Shown: in pieces, positions 25,965-34,892 of the stretch
Layout: every line of letters starts with the position of its first letter
How positions within the stretch are numbered: the first letter of the stretch is position 1
From: Corynebacterium efficiens YS-314
GTDB lineage: Bacteria > Actinomycetota > Actinomycetes > Mycobacteriales > Mycobacteriaceae
Assembly: GCF_000011305.1 (NCBI RefSeq)
Contig: NC_004369.1
Coordinates: 2,914,001 to 2,978,000 of the forward strand
Reading direction: 5' to 3'
DNA length: 64,000 nucleotides
Translations under genes and position numbers: made by a program
Notes under the pieces: generated by a model
Databases searched by the model: none
What the model saw: the letters and a program-made list of their open reading frames with translations, nothing else
Told to the model about the DNA's origin: nothing

Positions 25965-26609
25965 ATGAACCGGCACGCCATCCTCTTCGATCTCGACGGC
26001 ACCCTCGTGGATCACACCAGTGCCTCCCATGCAGCATTGCGGGCATGGTCCCCGACCATCGGCATCGAGCCGGATTTCCAACGCTGGCTGGAGTTGGACA
26101 AGTGGGGTTTCGGGCGTTTCGAACGGGGCGAGACCACCCACCTGGGGCAGCGTCGTGATCGCATCCGCGCCTACACCGGCCGGGAGATGGACGATGACAC
26201 CTGCGACGAGATCTACACAGGCTACCTGCGCGCCTATGAGCAGCACTGGACCGCCTTCGATGATGCCCTTCCCTGCCTGGAACGGGCCCTGGCCACGGGT
26301 GATCCGGTGGGGATCCTCACCAACGGCAGTGAGGAGATGCAGCAGGACAAGCTCAACCGCACCGGCCTGAACCTGCCCGGCGTGGTGATGTTGGCGGCCA
26401 CCACGCTGGATTCCGCGAAACCACGTCCGGAGATGTATGAACGCGCCCTGGACCGGCTCGGCGCCACCACCGCCACCATCGTGGGTGATGACTGGGTCAA
26501 TGACGTGGAAAAGCCTCGTGAACTGGGATGGAAGGCCTGGTATATCAACCGCCCGGGTACCGATCCGCGCGTGGATGTCACCTCGCTGGACCAGGTCGTC
26601 TTCGCCTGA
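25965..26609 (+). CDS. HAD-superfamily hydrolase
   Basis: 214 aa from ATG 25965 (MNRHAILFDLDGTLVDH); the longer upstream frame runs through the palindromic repeats and is rejected. HAD motif 1 is DLDGT (nucleophile Asp), motif 2 ILTNGS, motif 3 the Lys in AKPRPEMY and motif 4 VGDDWVND, as in phosphatases of the YjjG/phosphoglycolate type. It should dephosphorylate a small phosphometabolite, identity unknown. Confidence 0.85.
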   Translation: MNRHAILFDLDGTLVDHTSASHAALRAWSPTIGIEPDFQRWLELDKWGFGRFERGETTHLGQRRDRIRAYTGREMDDDTCDEIYTGYLRAYEQHWTAFDDALPCLERALATGDPVGILTNGSEEMQQDKLNRTGLNLPGVVMLAATTLDSAKPRPEMYERALDRLGATTATIVGDDWVNDVEKPRELGWKAWYINRPGTDPRVDVTSLDQVVFA

Positions 26610-26687
26610 CAAAACGGATGACATACCGGTCGGAACGCACCTACGATGGCGGGGAGTACTGCACATCATCTACTGAAGGAGTCCAGC

Positions 26688-27233
26688 ATGAAGATCGGCG
26701 TCATCATCGGAAGTATCCGCAAGGGGCGGTTCGGGCAGGGGGTGGGTGATTGGGTCATGGGCCAGGTTGAGGCCCGCGCCGATGAGGGTGTGGAGTACCA
26801 GCTCCTGGATCTCAAGGAGTTCAATGTCCCCCTCCTGGAGGCTGAGACAGTGCCCGGTGCGGCCAATAAGCAGTATGAGGATGCGAATGTCACCAGGTGG
26901 TCGCAGGCCATCGATGCCTGTGACGCCTTCCTGTTCATCACGCCCGAGTACAACCATGGTGTGCCCGGGGCGTTCAAGAATGCCTTTGATGTGCTGGGGA
27001 TGGAATGGTGGGGCAAGCCGGTGGGTTTCGTCTCCTATGGTGCGGCCGAGGGGGTGCGGTCTGTGGAGCAGTGGCGTCAGATCGTGGGTAATTTCAACAT
27101 GTTCGATGTCCGTGCCCAGGTGACCTTCTCCACGTTCACGGAGAGCAGGGAGGGTGTGTTCACCCCGAATGAGCGTCGTGCGGGTGAGTTCGCGAAGGTT
27201 GTGGACGCCCTCCTGGAGGCGGGGAGGCGCTGA
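26688..27233 (+). CDS. NADPH-dependent FMN reductase family protein
   Basis: 181 aa from ATG 26688, with AAGGAG well placed upstream. The flavodoxin-like fold is recognised from IGSIRKGRFGQGV (phosphate-binding loop), LLDLKEFNVPLL, TPEYNHGVPGAFKNAFD and GFVSYGAAEGVRS. Relatives reduce quinones, azo dyes or chromate using NAD(P)H. It sits upstream of lldR with a 47-bp gap and may share its transcript. Confidence 0.88.
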   Translation: MKIGVIIGSIRKGRFGQGVGDWVMGQVEARADEGVEYQLLDLKEFNVPLLEAETVPGAANKQYEDANVTRWSQAIDACDAFLFITPEYNHGVPGAFKNAFDVLGMEWWGKPVGFVSYGAAEGVRSVEQWRQIVGNFNMFDVRAQVTFSTFTESREGVFTPNERRAGEFAKVVDALLEAGRR

Positions 27234-27280
27234 GTCGCTGGCAATGACCTTTTCCAACCGGCTCCGTGCGATACTGGGAC

Positions 27281-27964
27281 ATGATGAAAGCACATGAGAT
27301 CGTCATGAACTGGGTGACGGAGGAATTACAGAGCGGCCGGCTCAGTATCGGCGATCACCTCCCCAGCGAACGGGCACTCGCCGAAACTCTCGGGGTGTCC
27401 CGCAGTTCACTCCGGGAGGCTCTGCGTGTGTTGGAGGCGCTCGGCAGTATCTCCAGTTCCACAGGTTCCGGGCCGCGGGCGGGCACGATCATCACCGCCG
27501 CCCCGGAGCAGGCGCTCGCCTTGTCCCTGACCCTGCAGTTGGCCACCTCCCAGGTCGGGCACCACGATATCTATGAGACCCGTCTGCTCCTGGAGGGGTG
27601 GGCTGCCCGTCGTTCCTCCCCGGATCGTGGTGACTGGGATGCCGCGGAGAAGGTTCTCGATGTCATGGATGACCCGGATCTCCCCTTGGAGGAGTTTCTC
27701 ACCCTTGATGCGCAGTTCCATGTGATTCTGACCCGGTCGGCGTCGAATCCGCTGATCAGCACCCTCATGGATGCGCTGCGGTCCTCGGTGGCTGATCACA
27801 CCGTGGCGTTGGCACAGGCGCTGCCGGACTGGCCGACCACCGCGGTGCGTCTGCAGGCGGAGCACCGGGCGATCCTGGCGGCCATGCGGGCTGGTCGTGG
27901 CGAGGAGGCGGCGCGGCTCATCGGGGAGCACATCACCGGGTACTACGAGGAGACACAGGGGTAG
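27281..27964 (+). CDS. lldR: FadR/GntR-type regulator of lactate utilisation
   Basis: 227 aa from ATG 27281. A winged-helix HTH (SIGDHLPSERALAETLGVSRSSLREALRVLEALG) precedes an FCD ligand domain with the metal/ligand pattern ETRLLLEGWAARR, DAQFHVILTRSASN and EHRAILAAMRAG. Gene order (lldR, metallophosphoesterase, permease, lldD) and protein features match C. glutamicum LldR, which represses the lactate permease-lldD operon and ldhA and is released by L-lactate. No clear Shine-Dalgarno is seen, and GATACT sits just before the start, so the mRNA may be leaderless. Confidence 0.85.
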   Translation: MMKAHEIVMNWVTEELQSGRLSIGDHLPSERALAETLGVSRSSLREALRVLEALGSISSSTGSGPRAGTIITAAPEQALALSLTLQLATSQVGHHDIYETRLLLEGWAARRSSPDRGDWDAAEKVLDVMDDPDLPLEEFLTLDAQFHVILTRSASNPLISTLMDALRSSVADHTVALAQALPDWPTTAVRLQAEHRAILAAMRAGRGEEAARLIGEHITGYYEETQG

Positions 27965-27971
27965 CTGGTTG

Positions 27972-28760
27972 ATGCCTCGGACGCTTTGGGCGGTCAGCGA
28001 TCTGCATGTCACGTTCGCGGAGAATCAGGCGGTCGTCGACAAGCTTGCTCCCCGGCACCCCGGGGACTGGTTGATCGTGGCCGGCGACGTCGCCGAGCGT
28101 ATCCCCGATGTGGTGCGCACGCTCGGGGCGCTGAAGCAGCGGTTCGACACGGTGATCTGGGTGCCGGGCAACCATGAGCTGTTCAACCGCAGCAGCGACC
28201 GCGTCACCGGCCGGGCACGTTACCGTGCGCTGGTCGGGCAGCTGCGCGCGATCGGTGTGATCACCCCGGAGGACCCCTATCCGGTGTTCGGGCGGGTGAC
28301 GGTCTGCCCGTTGTTCACCCTCTACGACTACTCCTTCCGCCCGCCGGGGCTCACCGCGCAGCAGGCGGTGGCGCGCGCGTCGGTGAAGCTTGACGACGAG
28401 ATCGCCATCGCCCCCTATGTCGACATCGAGAAATGGTGCGCCGAGCGGGTCGAGTACACCGAGGACCGACTCAAGGCCACCCGCGGTGAGAAGGTGCTGG
28501 TCAACCACTGGCCCCTGGTCATCGAACCCACACACCGACTCCGGATGCGGGACATCGCCCTGTGGTGCGGCACCACCGCCACCCGCGACTGGCCGGTGAA
28601 ACACCACGCGGTCATGGCCATCCACGGTCACCTGCACATCCCCGTGGAAACGCGTGTCGACGGCATCAGCCACGTCGAGGTCTCACTCGGCTACCCCTTC
28701 GAACAGCACCCGCCCCATCTCGCGCGGCCGTGGCCGTTCCCGGTGATGCAGATCAACTAG
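27972..28760 (+). CDS. Calcineurin-like metallophosphoesterase
   Basis: 262 aa from ATG 27972, starting 7 bp after lldR. The five metallophosphatase blocks are present: SDLH, GDVAE, GNHE, VNHWP and HGHLH. The enzyme probably binds two metal ions and hydrolyses a phosphoester, substrate unknown. It is probably co-transcribed with lldR. Its stop codon TAG lies within the 4-bp target duplication of the downstream insertion sequence, so the coding region was left intact by that insertion. Confidence 0.88.
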   Translation: MPRTLWAVSDLHVTFAENQAVVDKLAPRHPGDWLIVAGDVAERIPDVVRTLGALKQRFDTVIWVPGNHELFNRSSDRVTGRARYRALVGQLRAIGVITPEDPYPVFGRVTVCPLFTLYDYSFRPPGLTAQQAVARASVKLDDEIAIAPYVDIEKWCAERVEYTEDRLKATRGEKVLVNHWPLVIEPTHRLRMRDIALWCGTTATRDWPVKHHAVMAIHGHLHIPVETRVDGISHVEVSLGYPFEQHPPHLARPWPFPVMQIN

Positions 28761-29759
28761 ATGAGTAAGTCCTATTGATTTTTAGTGGTCATAGGCGATC
28801 AGGGAGCGTTTGTTGGGGGCGTCGATGAGCCAGTTGTGCCAGATCCCGGCGGCCAGGGCCAAAAGTTTCGCGGCGACTCGGGCGTAGACGCCTTCGACGG
28901 TGCGCCCGCCGTGCTGCTCGAGGCCGAGTTGGCCTTTAAGCGTGTCGAAGACGGACTCGACCCACTGGCGGATACCACCGAGGGCCCCGAACCGGGGCTT
29001 TTCATCCTTGCGGTCGGGACGGACGAGGTGGGCGCCAAGCTCGTCGGTGACAAACGCCTCGAACTCTTTCCCGGCGAAGCCCTTGTCCGCCAGGATGACC
29101 TGCCCGTCGTGCACCAGATGACAGTCATGATCAAGCAGGACCTGGGTGGTTTCCCGCTCGCCGATCTTCGGGTTGGCCAGCCCCCAGATCACCGGCATCC
29201 CGTCCGGGGTGCAGACCAGATACAGGCGAAAACCCCAGAAGAACCTCGAATGCGAAGCGCAGTAGCCGTAGCCGGCATGCCCGACCAGGTCAGAGCGTTT
29301 GACTGTCTCTCTTGAGGTGCCGCAGGGTACCGGGGTGGAGTCGAGTAGTCGCAGGATCTCGTGCCAGGAGGCGGTGTCTTTGGCCAGGGCGGTGATCACC
29401 GCGCTGATCAACGGGCCGGCGGCCCGGATGCGCTTGTTGTAGCCCGATTGTTGGGGCATCGCCGGGAACATTCCGGTCAGGTGTGCCCGGGCGTAGCGCA
29501 CCCATCGGGATTCTGAGGAGGATCCGTGCAGCAGGTGTTGGGCGACGGCCAGGCACAGCAGTTCGGCGTCATCGAGGGCTGGTCGGCGCCCTGGGCGGTG
29601 AGTCCGGTCGTAGTCCAGATCGGGCAGGACACGGTCGACCAGGGTGACGTAGAGTGTGGTCAGGAGAGTGTTTAGTTTGTTGTTCACACCAAAAACTCAA
29701 GCACTCTCCGCCCTCGTTGAACAGACCTGCGCGCGAGAGTCCTAATAGGACTTACTCAT
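28761..29759 (-). mobile_element. IS982-family insertion sequence, complete (999 bp)
   Basis: Perfect 16-bp terminal inverted repeats, ATGAGTAAGTCCTATT at 28761-28776 and its complement at 29744-29759, enclose one transposase gene. The flanks carry the same 4 bp, CTAG, at 28757-28760 and 29760-29763, interpreted as a target duplication. Intact ends, open reading frame and matching flanks indicate a recent insertion. It sits between two convergent genes and uses their stop-codon sequence as target. Confidence 0.93.
28782..29687 (-). CDS. IS982-family transposase
   Basis: 301 aa DDE transposase. Recognisable IS982 blocks are LLDSTPVPCGTSRETVKRSD (first catalytic Asp), GYCASHSRFFWGFRLYLVCT, VILADKGFAGKEFEAF (second Asp) and QWVESVFDTLKGQLGLEQHGG (Glu). 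The frame is open from end to end and lies within perfect terminal repeats, so the element should be competent for transposition. Confidence 0.93.
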   Translation of the reverse strand: MNNKLNTLLTTLYVTLVDRVLPDLDYDRTHRPGRRPALDDAELLCLAVAQHLLHGSSSESRWVRYARAHLTGMFPAMPQQSGYNKRIRAAGPLISAVITALAKDTASWHEILRLLDSTPVPCGTSRETVKRSDLVGHAGYGYCASHSRFFWGFRLYLVCTPDGMPVIWGLANPKIGERETTQVLLDHDCHLVHDGQVILADKGFAGKEFEAFVTDELGAHLVRPDRKDEKPRFGALGGIRQWVESVFDTLKGQLGLEQHGGRTVEGVYARVAAKLLALAAGIWHNWLIDAPNKRSLIAYDH

Positions 29760-30332
29760 CTAGGTCGCGCGCCCGGTGAGCTTGTCGCGTAGGCGGTCGA
29801 CCATGCCGACACCGGCGCCGACGGTCTTGTGGAAGAGCTCGGAGTGCGGGGCACTGGGGTGCGGACGGGTGGGGGCCAGCTTCTTCGCCTGTTCGACCTT
29901 CTCCCCCAGTTCCTCCAGCTGCTCCCGGGGAAGGTGGGCGCGCAGCTTCGGGAACTGATCCTCCTCCTCATCCTTGGCGTGGTGGGCGAGCATCTCCTCG
30001 AATTTCTTGACCAGTTCGATGAAATCGGGGTGCGCGGCGTCCACGCCCTCCAGTTCCTTCATCACCGTGACCAGTTCGTCGTGCTCCTTCTTGTCGTGTT
30101 CGACCTCTTCCGCGCCGTTGGGCAGGTGTTCCTCCATGACGGGGTAGACGTACATCTCCTCGGCCACCGAGTGGCGCATGACCTCGGCAGTGACGGTGTC
30201 GACCAGGTTGCGACGCTGCTCCGGATCGGTGGTCAGATGAACCTGGGCGAGCAGGTCACGCATGTCCTTGTGGTCGGCGGTGAGGATGGCGGTGACATCG
30301 GTGCTGCTGGCGGGCTGGTCGGCGTGTGCCAT
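29760..30332 (-). CDS. Hemerythrin HHE-domain protein
   Basis: 190 aa from ATG 30332, with AAAGGA 7 nt upstream; the longer frame to 30419 is not needed. Iron-ligand His/Glu pairs lie in ADHKDMRDLL, HSVAEEMYVYPVM, EHDKKEHDELV and HHAKDEEEDQFPKL, the HHExxLF-type pattern of bacterial hemerythrin cation-binding domains. Such proteins sense or bind oxygen or buffer iron and redox stress. Its TAG stop lies in the CTAG duplicated by the adjacent IS982 element. Confidence 0.88.
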   Translation of the reverse strand: MAHADQPASSTDVTAILTADHKDMRDLLAQVHLTTDPEQRRNLVDTVTAEVMRHSVAEEMYVYPVMEEHLPNGAEEVEHDKKEHDELVTVMKELEGVDAAHPDFIELVKKFEEMLAHHAKDEEEDQFPKLRAHLPREQLEELGEKVEQAKKLAPTRPHPSAPHSELFHKTVGAGVGMVDRLRDKLTGRAT

Positions 30333-30546
30333 GGTCGGGATCCTTTCAGCGGTGCTGATGTTTCCGGGTGATTTTTCCTGTGGGCCCCGAGTGTAACCAT
30401 GATCACAAGATGCGGCCATGGGACTGGGGGCTGAGTGCGCCCATCATCGCGGACCGGCCCGGCGCGGGGGTGCCACATCGGGGCGCTGAGCACTGCCTTT
30501 GCGGACAAAAGTGCCGGGACGCGCACCCCTGCCCCTGTCCCCACTA

Positions 30547-30605
30547 TTGACACAAAGAGGTGACGTGCCTTACATTCTTGTGGTCTGACCACATGGCCTG
30601 ACCAC
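30547..30605 (+). promoter_or_regulatory. Promoter and LldR-type operator of the lactate permease-lldD operon
   Basis: TTGACA (30547-30552) and TACATT (30571-30576) are spaced 18 bp. The palindrome TGTGGTCTGACCACA (30579-30593, 7-bp arms around one base) covers the expected start point. It contains TGGTCTGACCA, which fits the LldR consensus TNGTNNNACNA known from C. glutamicum. A second GACCA-CA-TGGTC inverted repeat follows (30600-30611). Repression by a dimer sitting on the start point is expected without lactate. Confidence 0.8.
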
Positions 30606-30668
30606 ATGGTCGGGTTGCACAGCCTATCCCCTGCCACCCCCTGGAATCCCCTGCGAAATGAGGTCACC

Positions 30669-32003
30669 TTGATCACCACAACCGCCTCCACGAGGACTGC
30701 CCCCACGCAGCCCCCGACGAAACTGAACAAACGGGTACTGTTCGGCAGCCTCAGTGGCAGCGTCATCGAATGGTTCGACTTCCTGGTCTATGGAACCGTC
30801 GCTGCCCTCGTGTTCAACAAGATGTTCTTCCCCAACGACAACGCGTTCGTCTCCACGATGCTGGCCTATGCATCCTTCTCACTGACCTTCTTCTTCCGGC
30901 CCCTGGGCGGAGTGATCTTCGCGCACATCGGCGACCGCATCGGCCGCAAGAAGACCCTGTTTCTCACCCTCATGCTCATGGGCGGGGGAACCGTGGCCAT
31001 CGGCCTGCTGCCGGACTACAACGCGATCGGCATCTGGGCGCCGATCCTGCTGATGCTGCTGCGCATCCTGCAGGGCATCGGCATCGGTGGCGAATGGGGT
31101 GGGGCGCTGCTGCTCGCCTACGAGTACGCCCCCAAACACCAGCGCGGTCTCTACGGCGCAGTGCCCCAGATGGGCATCTCCCTGGGCATGCTGCTGGCGG
31201 CCGGTGTCGTGTCCCTGCTCACCCTGCTGCCCGATGAGCAGTTCCTCACCTGGGGTTGGCGTGTGCCGTTCGTGGGAAGCATCGTCCTGGTGTTCATCGG
31301 CCTGTGGATCCGCAACGGCCTGGACGAGACCCCCGAATTCCGACGCATGCGTGAATCCGGCAACCAGGTGAAACTGCCCATCAAGGAGGTCGTGACCAAG
31401 TACTGGCCGGCGGTGCTGGTCTCCATCGGGGCGAAGGCCGCCGAGACCGGACCGTTCTACATCTTCGGCACCTACATCGTCGCCTACGCCACCAACTTCC
31501 TGAACATCCGCGACAACATCGTCCTGCTCGCGGTGGCCTGCGCCGCCCTCGTGGCCACCATCTGGATGCCCCTGTTCGGAGCCTTCTCCGACCGGGTCCC
31601 CCGCGCGAAGCTGTACCGCTGGTCCGCCACGGCGACGATCCTCCTGATCGTCCCCTACTACCTGGTGCTCAACACCGGTTATATCTGGGCACTGTTCGTC
31701 GCCACCGTCATCGGCTTCGGAATGTTGTGGGGCAGCGTGAACGCCATCCTCGGCACCGTCATCGCGGAGAACTTCGCCCCCGAGGTCCGCTACACCGGCG
31801 CCTCCCTGGGATACCAGCTCGGTGCGGCGATCTTCGGCGGCACCGCACCGATCATCGCGGCCTGGATGTTCGAGGTGTCCGGTGGCCAGTGGTGGCCGAT
31901 CGCCCTCTATGTGGTGGCCTGCTGTTCCATCTCCATCGTCGCCTCGTTCTTCATCCGGCGGGTCGCGCACCGGGAGCCGGAGACGGTGGCGTCGCAAAGC
32001 TGA
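30669..32003 (+). CDS. MFS permease, probable L-lactate transporter
   Basis: 444 aa using TTG 30669, which has GAGG 9 nt upstream; an ATG at 30606 lies inside the operator and lacks a ribosome site. Twelve membrane helices are expected. MHS-family signatures are visible: GSVIEWFDFLVYGTVAALVF, FFRPLGGVIFAHIGDRIGRKKTL and GIGIGGEWGGALLLAYEYAP. Position directly upstream of lldD behind an LldR operator identifies it with the C. glutamicum permease of the lldD operon, so lactate (perhaps with other short acids) is the likely substrate. Confidence 0.88.
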   Translation: MITTTASTRTAPTQPPTKLNKRVLFGSLSGSVIEWFDFLVYGTVAALVFNKMFFPNDNAFVSTMLAYASFSLTFFFRPLGGVIFAHIGDRIGRKKTLFLTLMLMGGGTVAIGLLPDYNAIGIWAPILLMLLRILQGIGIGGEWGGALLLAYEYAPKHQRGLYGAVPQMGISLGMLLAAGVVSLLTLLPDEQFLTWGWRVPFVGSIVLVFIGLWIRNGLDETPEFRRMRESGNQVKLPIKEVVTKYWPAVLVSIGAKAAETGPFYIFGTYIVAYATNFLNIRDNIVLLAVACAALVATIWMPLFGAFSDRVPRAKLYRWSATATILLIVPYYLVLNTGYIWALFVATVIGFGMLWGSVNAILGTVIAENFAPEVRYTGASLGYQLGAAIFGGTAPIIAAWMFEVSGGQWWPIALYVVACCSISIVASFFIRRVAHREPETVASQS

Positions 32004-32099
32004 ACCCGCCGTGAACCGGCCCCGAACCGCTCCCACGCCCGCCCGAGTCTGATTACCATCGTCCATAACCCCCTTTGTTGTAAGGAAGGACCCTCCCCC

Positions 32100-33353
32100 A
32101 TGGTCAAGCGCCAGCTGCCCAACCCGTCCGAGATGCTTGAGCTGATGAAGTTCAAGAAGCCGGAGCTCAACGCGAAGAAGCGCCGTCTGGATTCGGCGCT
32201 GACGATCTATGATCTGCGGAAGATCGCGAAGCGTCGCACGCCGGCGGCCGCCTTCGACTACACCGACGGTGCCGCCGAGGCCGAGCTGTCCATCAAGCGC
32301 GCCCGCGAGGCGTTCGAGAACATCGAATTCCATCCGGACATCCTCAAACCTGCGGAGAATGTGGACCCGTCCACGCAGATCCTCGGCGGCCACTCCGCCC
32401 TGCCGTTCGGTATCGCGCCCACCGGTTTCACCCGCCTCATGCAGACGGAGGGGGAGATCGCCGGGGCCGGAGCTGCGGGGGCAGCCGGAATTCCCTTCAC
32501 GCTGTCGACACTGGGCACCACCTCCATCGAGGATGTCAAGGCCACCAACCCGCAGGGCCGCAACTGGTTCCAGCTCTACGTCATGCGCGACCGGGAGATC
32601 TCCTACGGTCTGGTGGAGCGCGCGGCCGCGGCGGGTTTCGACACCCTCATGTTCACCGTCGACACCCCCATCGCGGGTTACCGCATCCGGGATACCCGCA
32701 ACGGCTTCTCCATCCCACCGCAGCTGACCCCGGGCACCGTCCTCAACGCCATCCCGCGACCGTGGTGGTGGATCGATTTCCTCACCACCCCGACCCTGGA
32801 ATTCGCGTCCCTGTCCTCCACCGGCGGCACCGTCGGTGATCTGCTCAACTCCGCGATGGACCCCACCATCTCCTATGAGGACCTCAAGGTCATCCGCGAG
32901 ATGTGGCCCGGGAAACTGCTGGTCAAGGGCGTGCAGAACGTTCCCGATGCGGTGAAACTCCTGGAGGGGGGCGTCGACGGCCTGATCCTGTCCAACCACG
33001 GCGGCCGCCAGCTCGACCGCGCGCCGGTACCGTTCCATCTCCTGCCACAGGTACGCCGGGAGGTCGGTTCCGAGCCGACCATCATGATCGACACCGGCAT
33101 CATGAACGGCGCGGACATCGTCGCAGCCATCGCTCTCGGCGCCGATTTCACCCTCATCGGGCGTGCCTACCTCTACGGCCTCATGGCCGGCGGCCGCCAG
33201 GGCGTGGACCGCACCATCGAGATCCTGCGCACCGAGATCACACGCACCATGGCGCTGCTAGGAGTGTCCACACTCGACGAGCTCGAACCGCGCCACGTCA
33301 CCCAGCTGACCACGCTGGTGCCCATCAGCGACACCACGCGTACCCACGTCTAA
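32100..33353 (+). CDS. lldD: L-lactate dehydrogenase, quinone-dependent
   Basis: 417 aa FMN-dependent alpha-hydroxy-acid dehydrogenase. Key blocks: [64 protein letters not shown] (FMN Lys), [13 protein letters not shown] (catalytic His and Arg) and [10 protein letters not shown]. It oxidises L-lactate to pyruvate at the membrane and passes electrons to menaquinone, allowing growth on lactate. AAGGAAGGA precedes the start. It is the second gene of the LldR-controlled operon. Confidence 0.95.
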   Translation: MVKRQLPNPSEMLELMKFKKPELNAKKRRLDSALTIYDLRKIAKRRTPAAAFDYTDGAAEAELSIKRAREAFENIEFHPDILKPAENVDPSTQILGGHSALPFGIAPTGFTRLMQTEGEIAGAGAAGAAGIPFTLSTLGTTSIEDVKATNPQGRNWFQLYVMRDREISYGLVERAAAAGFDTLMFTVDTPIAGYRIRDTRNGFSIPPQLTPGTVLNAIPRPWWWIDFLTTPTLEFASLSSTGGTVGDLLNSAMDPTISYEDLKVIREMWPGKLLVKGVQNVPDAVKLLEGGVDGLILSNHGGRQLDRAPVPFHLLPQVRREVGSEPTIMIDTGIMNGADIVAAIALGADFTLIGRAYLYGLMAGGRQGVDRTIEILRTEITRTMALLGVSTLDELEPRHVTQLTTLVPISDTTRTHV

Positions 33354-33409
33354 CGCTCAACGCTTGTCGACGCCCGACCCCTCCCCGCACCCCACCTCCG
33401 GGGCGGGGG

Positions 33410-33961
33410 TCAGTTGTTGGTGTCCTTATGCCTGACCAGGTCGAGGACCACCATGGTGCCGATGATCGCACGACGGATCTCCACCGGGGTTTCCGGCTCA
33501 AAGGTCAGCGCATAGGTGCTGCGCCCCAGCAAACCCCTGGCCAGGCCGGGCCAGGTTCGGGAGACACGGGCGACCACGTGGCCCCGGGTGGTGAAGGTGA
33601 ACTTCAAACCGGTGAGGTTGCCCTTGAGTTCGATCAGGGCGCCCGGCGCGAGGGAGATATCCAGACGCGTCGTCAGTGCCACGAACCGCCTGCGCACCTG
33701 CCCGAACGCGCTGTCGTCGGGAAGGTGTAATTCAAAGGTGTCGCGGACAAGGTTGAGTGGATCGCGCACGGTGAGAACCGGCTGGTCATCCACATCACGC
33801 ACGGTGAAATGGCGACTTCCCTTGACCAATAGGGATCCCAGCGACCCGTGCGTCTCCACACGCCCCGCGACCTGCCCCTCGCCATCGAGAATGGCGAAGT
33901 CATTGGTCACCAGGGCGGTGACCTGCTGGAACAGCAGGGTGTTGTGAGTCAGCAGGGACAC
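33410..33961 (-). CDS. LURP-one-related family protein
   Basis: 183 aa. The chain reads as a single beta-barrel of the LURP-one/Tubby C-terminal type: FAILDGEGQVAGRVE, FTVRDVDDQPVLTVRDP, LELKGN-like IELKGNLTGLKFTF and a hydrophobic final helix (RRAIIGTMVVLDLV). Bacterial members are uncharacterised; a phospholipid-scramblase-like role has been proposed for the fold. It lies downstream of msrA on the same strand with a 25-bp gap, so they may share a transcript. Confidence 0.7.
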   Translation of the reverse strand: MSLLTHNTLLFQQVTALVTNDFAILDGEGQVAGRVETHGSLGSLLVKGSRHFTVRDVDDQPVLTVRDPLNLVRDTFELHLPDDSAFGQVRRRFVALTTRLDISLAPGALIELKGNLTGLKFTFTTRGHVVARVSRTWPGLARGLLGRSTYALTFEPETPVEIRRAIIGTMVVLDLVRHKDTNN

Positions 33962-33986
33962 GCGCAGACCTTTCTCCTAGGCTCTT

Positions 33987-34640
33987 CTAGGCCTCCACGC
34001 CGCAGGGGATGCCGGTGGAGTGGTGCGGGCAGTACCCGTCAGGGTTCTTGTGCAGATACTGCTGATGGTAGTCCTCGGCGAGGTAGTAGTCCGCCGGGGT
34101 GATGACATCGACCTCAGTGGTGATCTCGCCGAAACCGTGGGATTTCAGGGTCTCCCCATAGGTGGAGACAATCTGGCGTACGGTTTCCGCCTCTTCACCG
34201 GTTTCCACATAAAAGGCTGAGCGGTACTGGGTGCCAACATCATTGCCCTGGCGGTAACCCTGCGTCGGGTCGTGGGCCTCCAGGCCCCGGGCCACCAGTT
34301 CCGCAAGGGTGATCTTCTCCGGATCGTAGACTACCTCGACGATCTCGGTGTGTCCGGTGCGCCCCGAGCAGACCTCACGGTAGGTAGGGTTCGGGGTGTA
34401 GCCACCGGCGTAACCCACCGAGGTGGATTCCACACCGTCCATCTTCCAATACATCTGCTCCACGCCCCAGAAACAGCCCAGTCCGATCCAGACGCGTTTC
34501 TGCCCCTCCTTCCAGGGGCCGGTGATCGGGGTGCCCAGCACCGTGTGCGGCTGGGGGGATTCAAGAACAGGATGTCGACCGCCCTTGAGTGCTTCCTCGG
34601 GTGTCACCATCTTCGGCTCAGGCCTGAAGAAAAATGCCAT
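33987..34640 (-). CDS. msrA: Peptide-methionine (S)-S-oxide reductase
   Basis: 217 aa from ATG 34640 (MAFFFRPEP), with AAGGA upstream. GLGCFWGVEQMYWKMDGV carries the catalytic Cys in GCFWG; YAGGYTPNPTYREVCSGRTGHTEIVEV and the C-terminal GYCPHHSTGIPCG provide the usual substrate-binding and recycling Cys residues. It repairs methionine sulfoxide in proteins. It is divergent from sodA, giving an oxidative-stress gene pair, as in C. glutamicum. Confidence 0.95.
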   Translation of the reverse strand: MAFFFRPEPKMVTPEEALKGGRHPVLESPQPHTVLGTPITGPWKEGQKRVWIGLGCFWGVEQMYWKMDGVESTSVGYAGGYTPNPTYREVCSGRTGHTEIVEVVYDPEKITLAELVARGLEAHDPTQGYRQGNDVGTQYRSAFYVETGEEAETVRQIVSTYGETLKSHGFGEITTEVDVITPADYYLAEDYHQQYLHKNPDGYCPHHSTGIPCGVEA

Positions 34641-34770
34641 TGTGACGTTTCCTTCCATAAGGGACTTTTGTTGCGACTCTACTCCGACACAACCGTGTTC
34701 TCCGCTGTGATATTCCAGTACGGATGATGCCCCGGATCGGGGCGCAATAATAGGATTTGCATAAAAGTCG

Positions 34771-34798
34771 TTGCTTTATCAACAAACCCGCCTATAAT
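34771..34798 (+). promoter_or_regulatory. sodA promoter
   Basis: A perfect -10 TATAAT (34793-34798) with TTGCTT (34771-34776) 16 bp upstream. The start point would be near 34805, giving an 88-nt leader before sodA. The strength fits an abundant constitutive enzyme. Confidence 0.75.
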
Positions 34799-34892
34799 TG
34801 GGAGGAGCGGCACCACCCATGTGGAGGGCACTCGCTGACGAGTCGCCGAAATCTGTATATGCTCGGTGCCGAACCCAACGAAAGGAAACAAT

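Noticed and set aside
30606..30668. Earlier ATG start for the lactate permease
   Set aside because: It lies within the LldR operator, has no ribosome binding site, and adds residues not expected in the family.
30879..33038. 719-residue minus-strand frame across the permease and lldD
   Set aside because: It spans two well-supported genes on the other strand and their intergenic gap, with repetitive Asp/Gly/His/Arg content.
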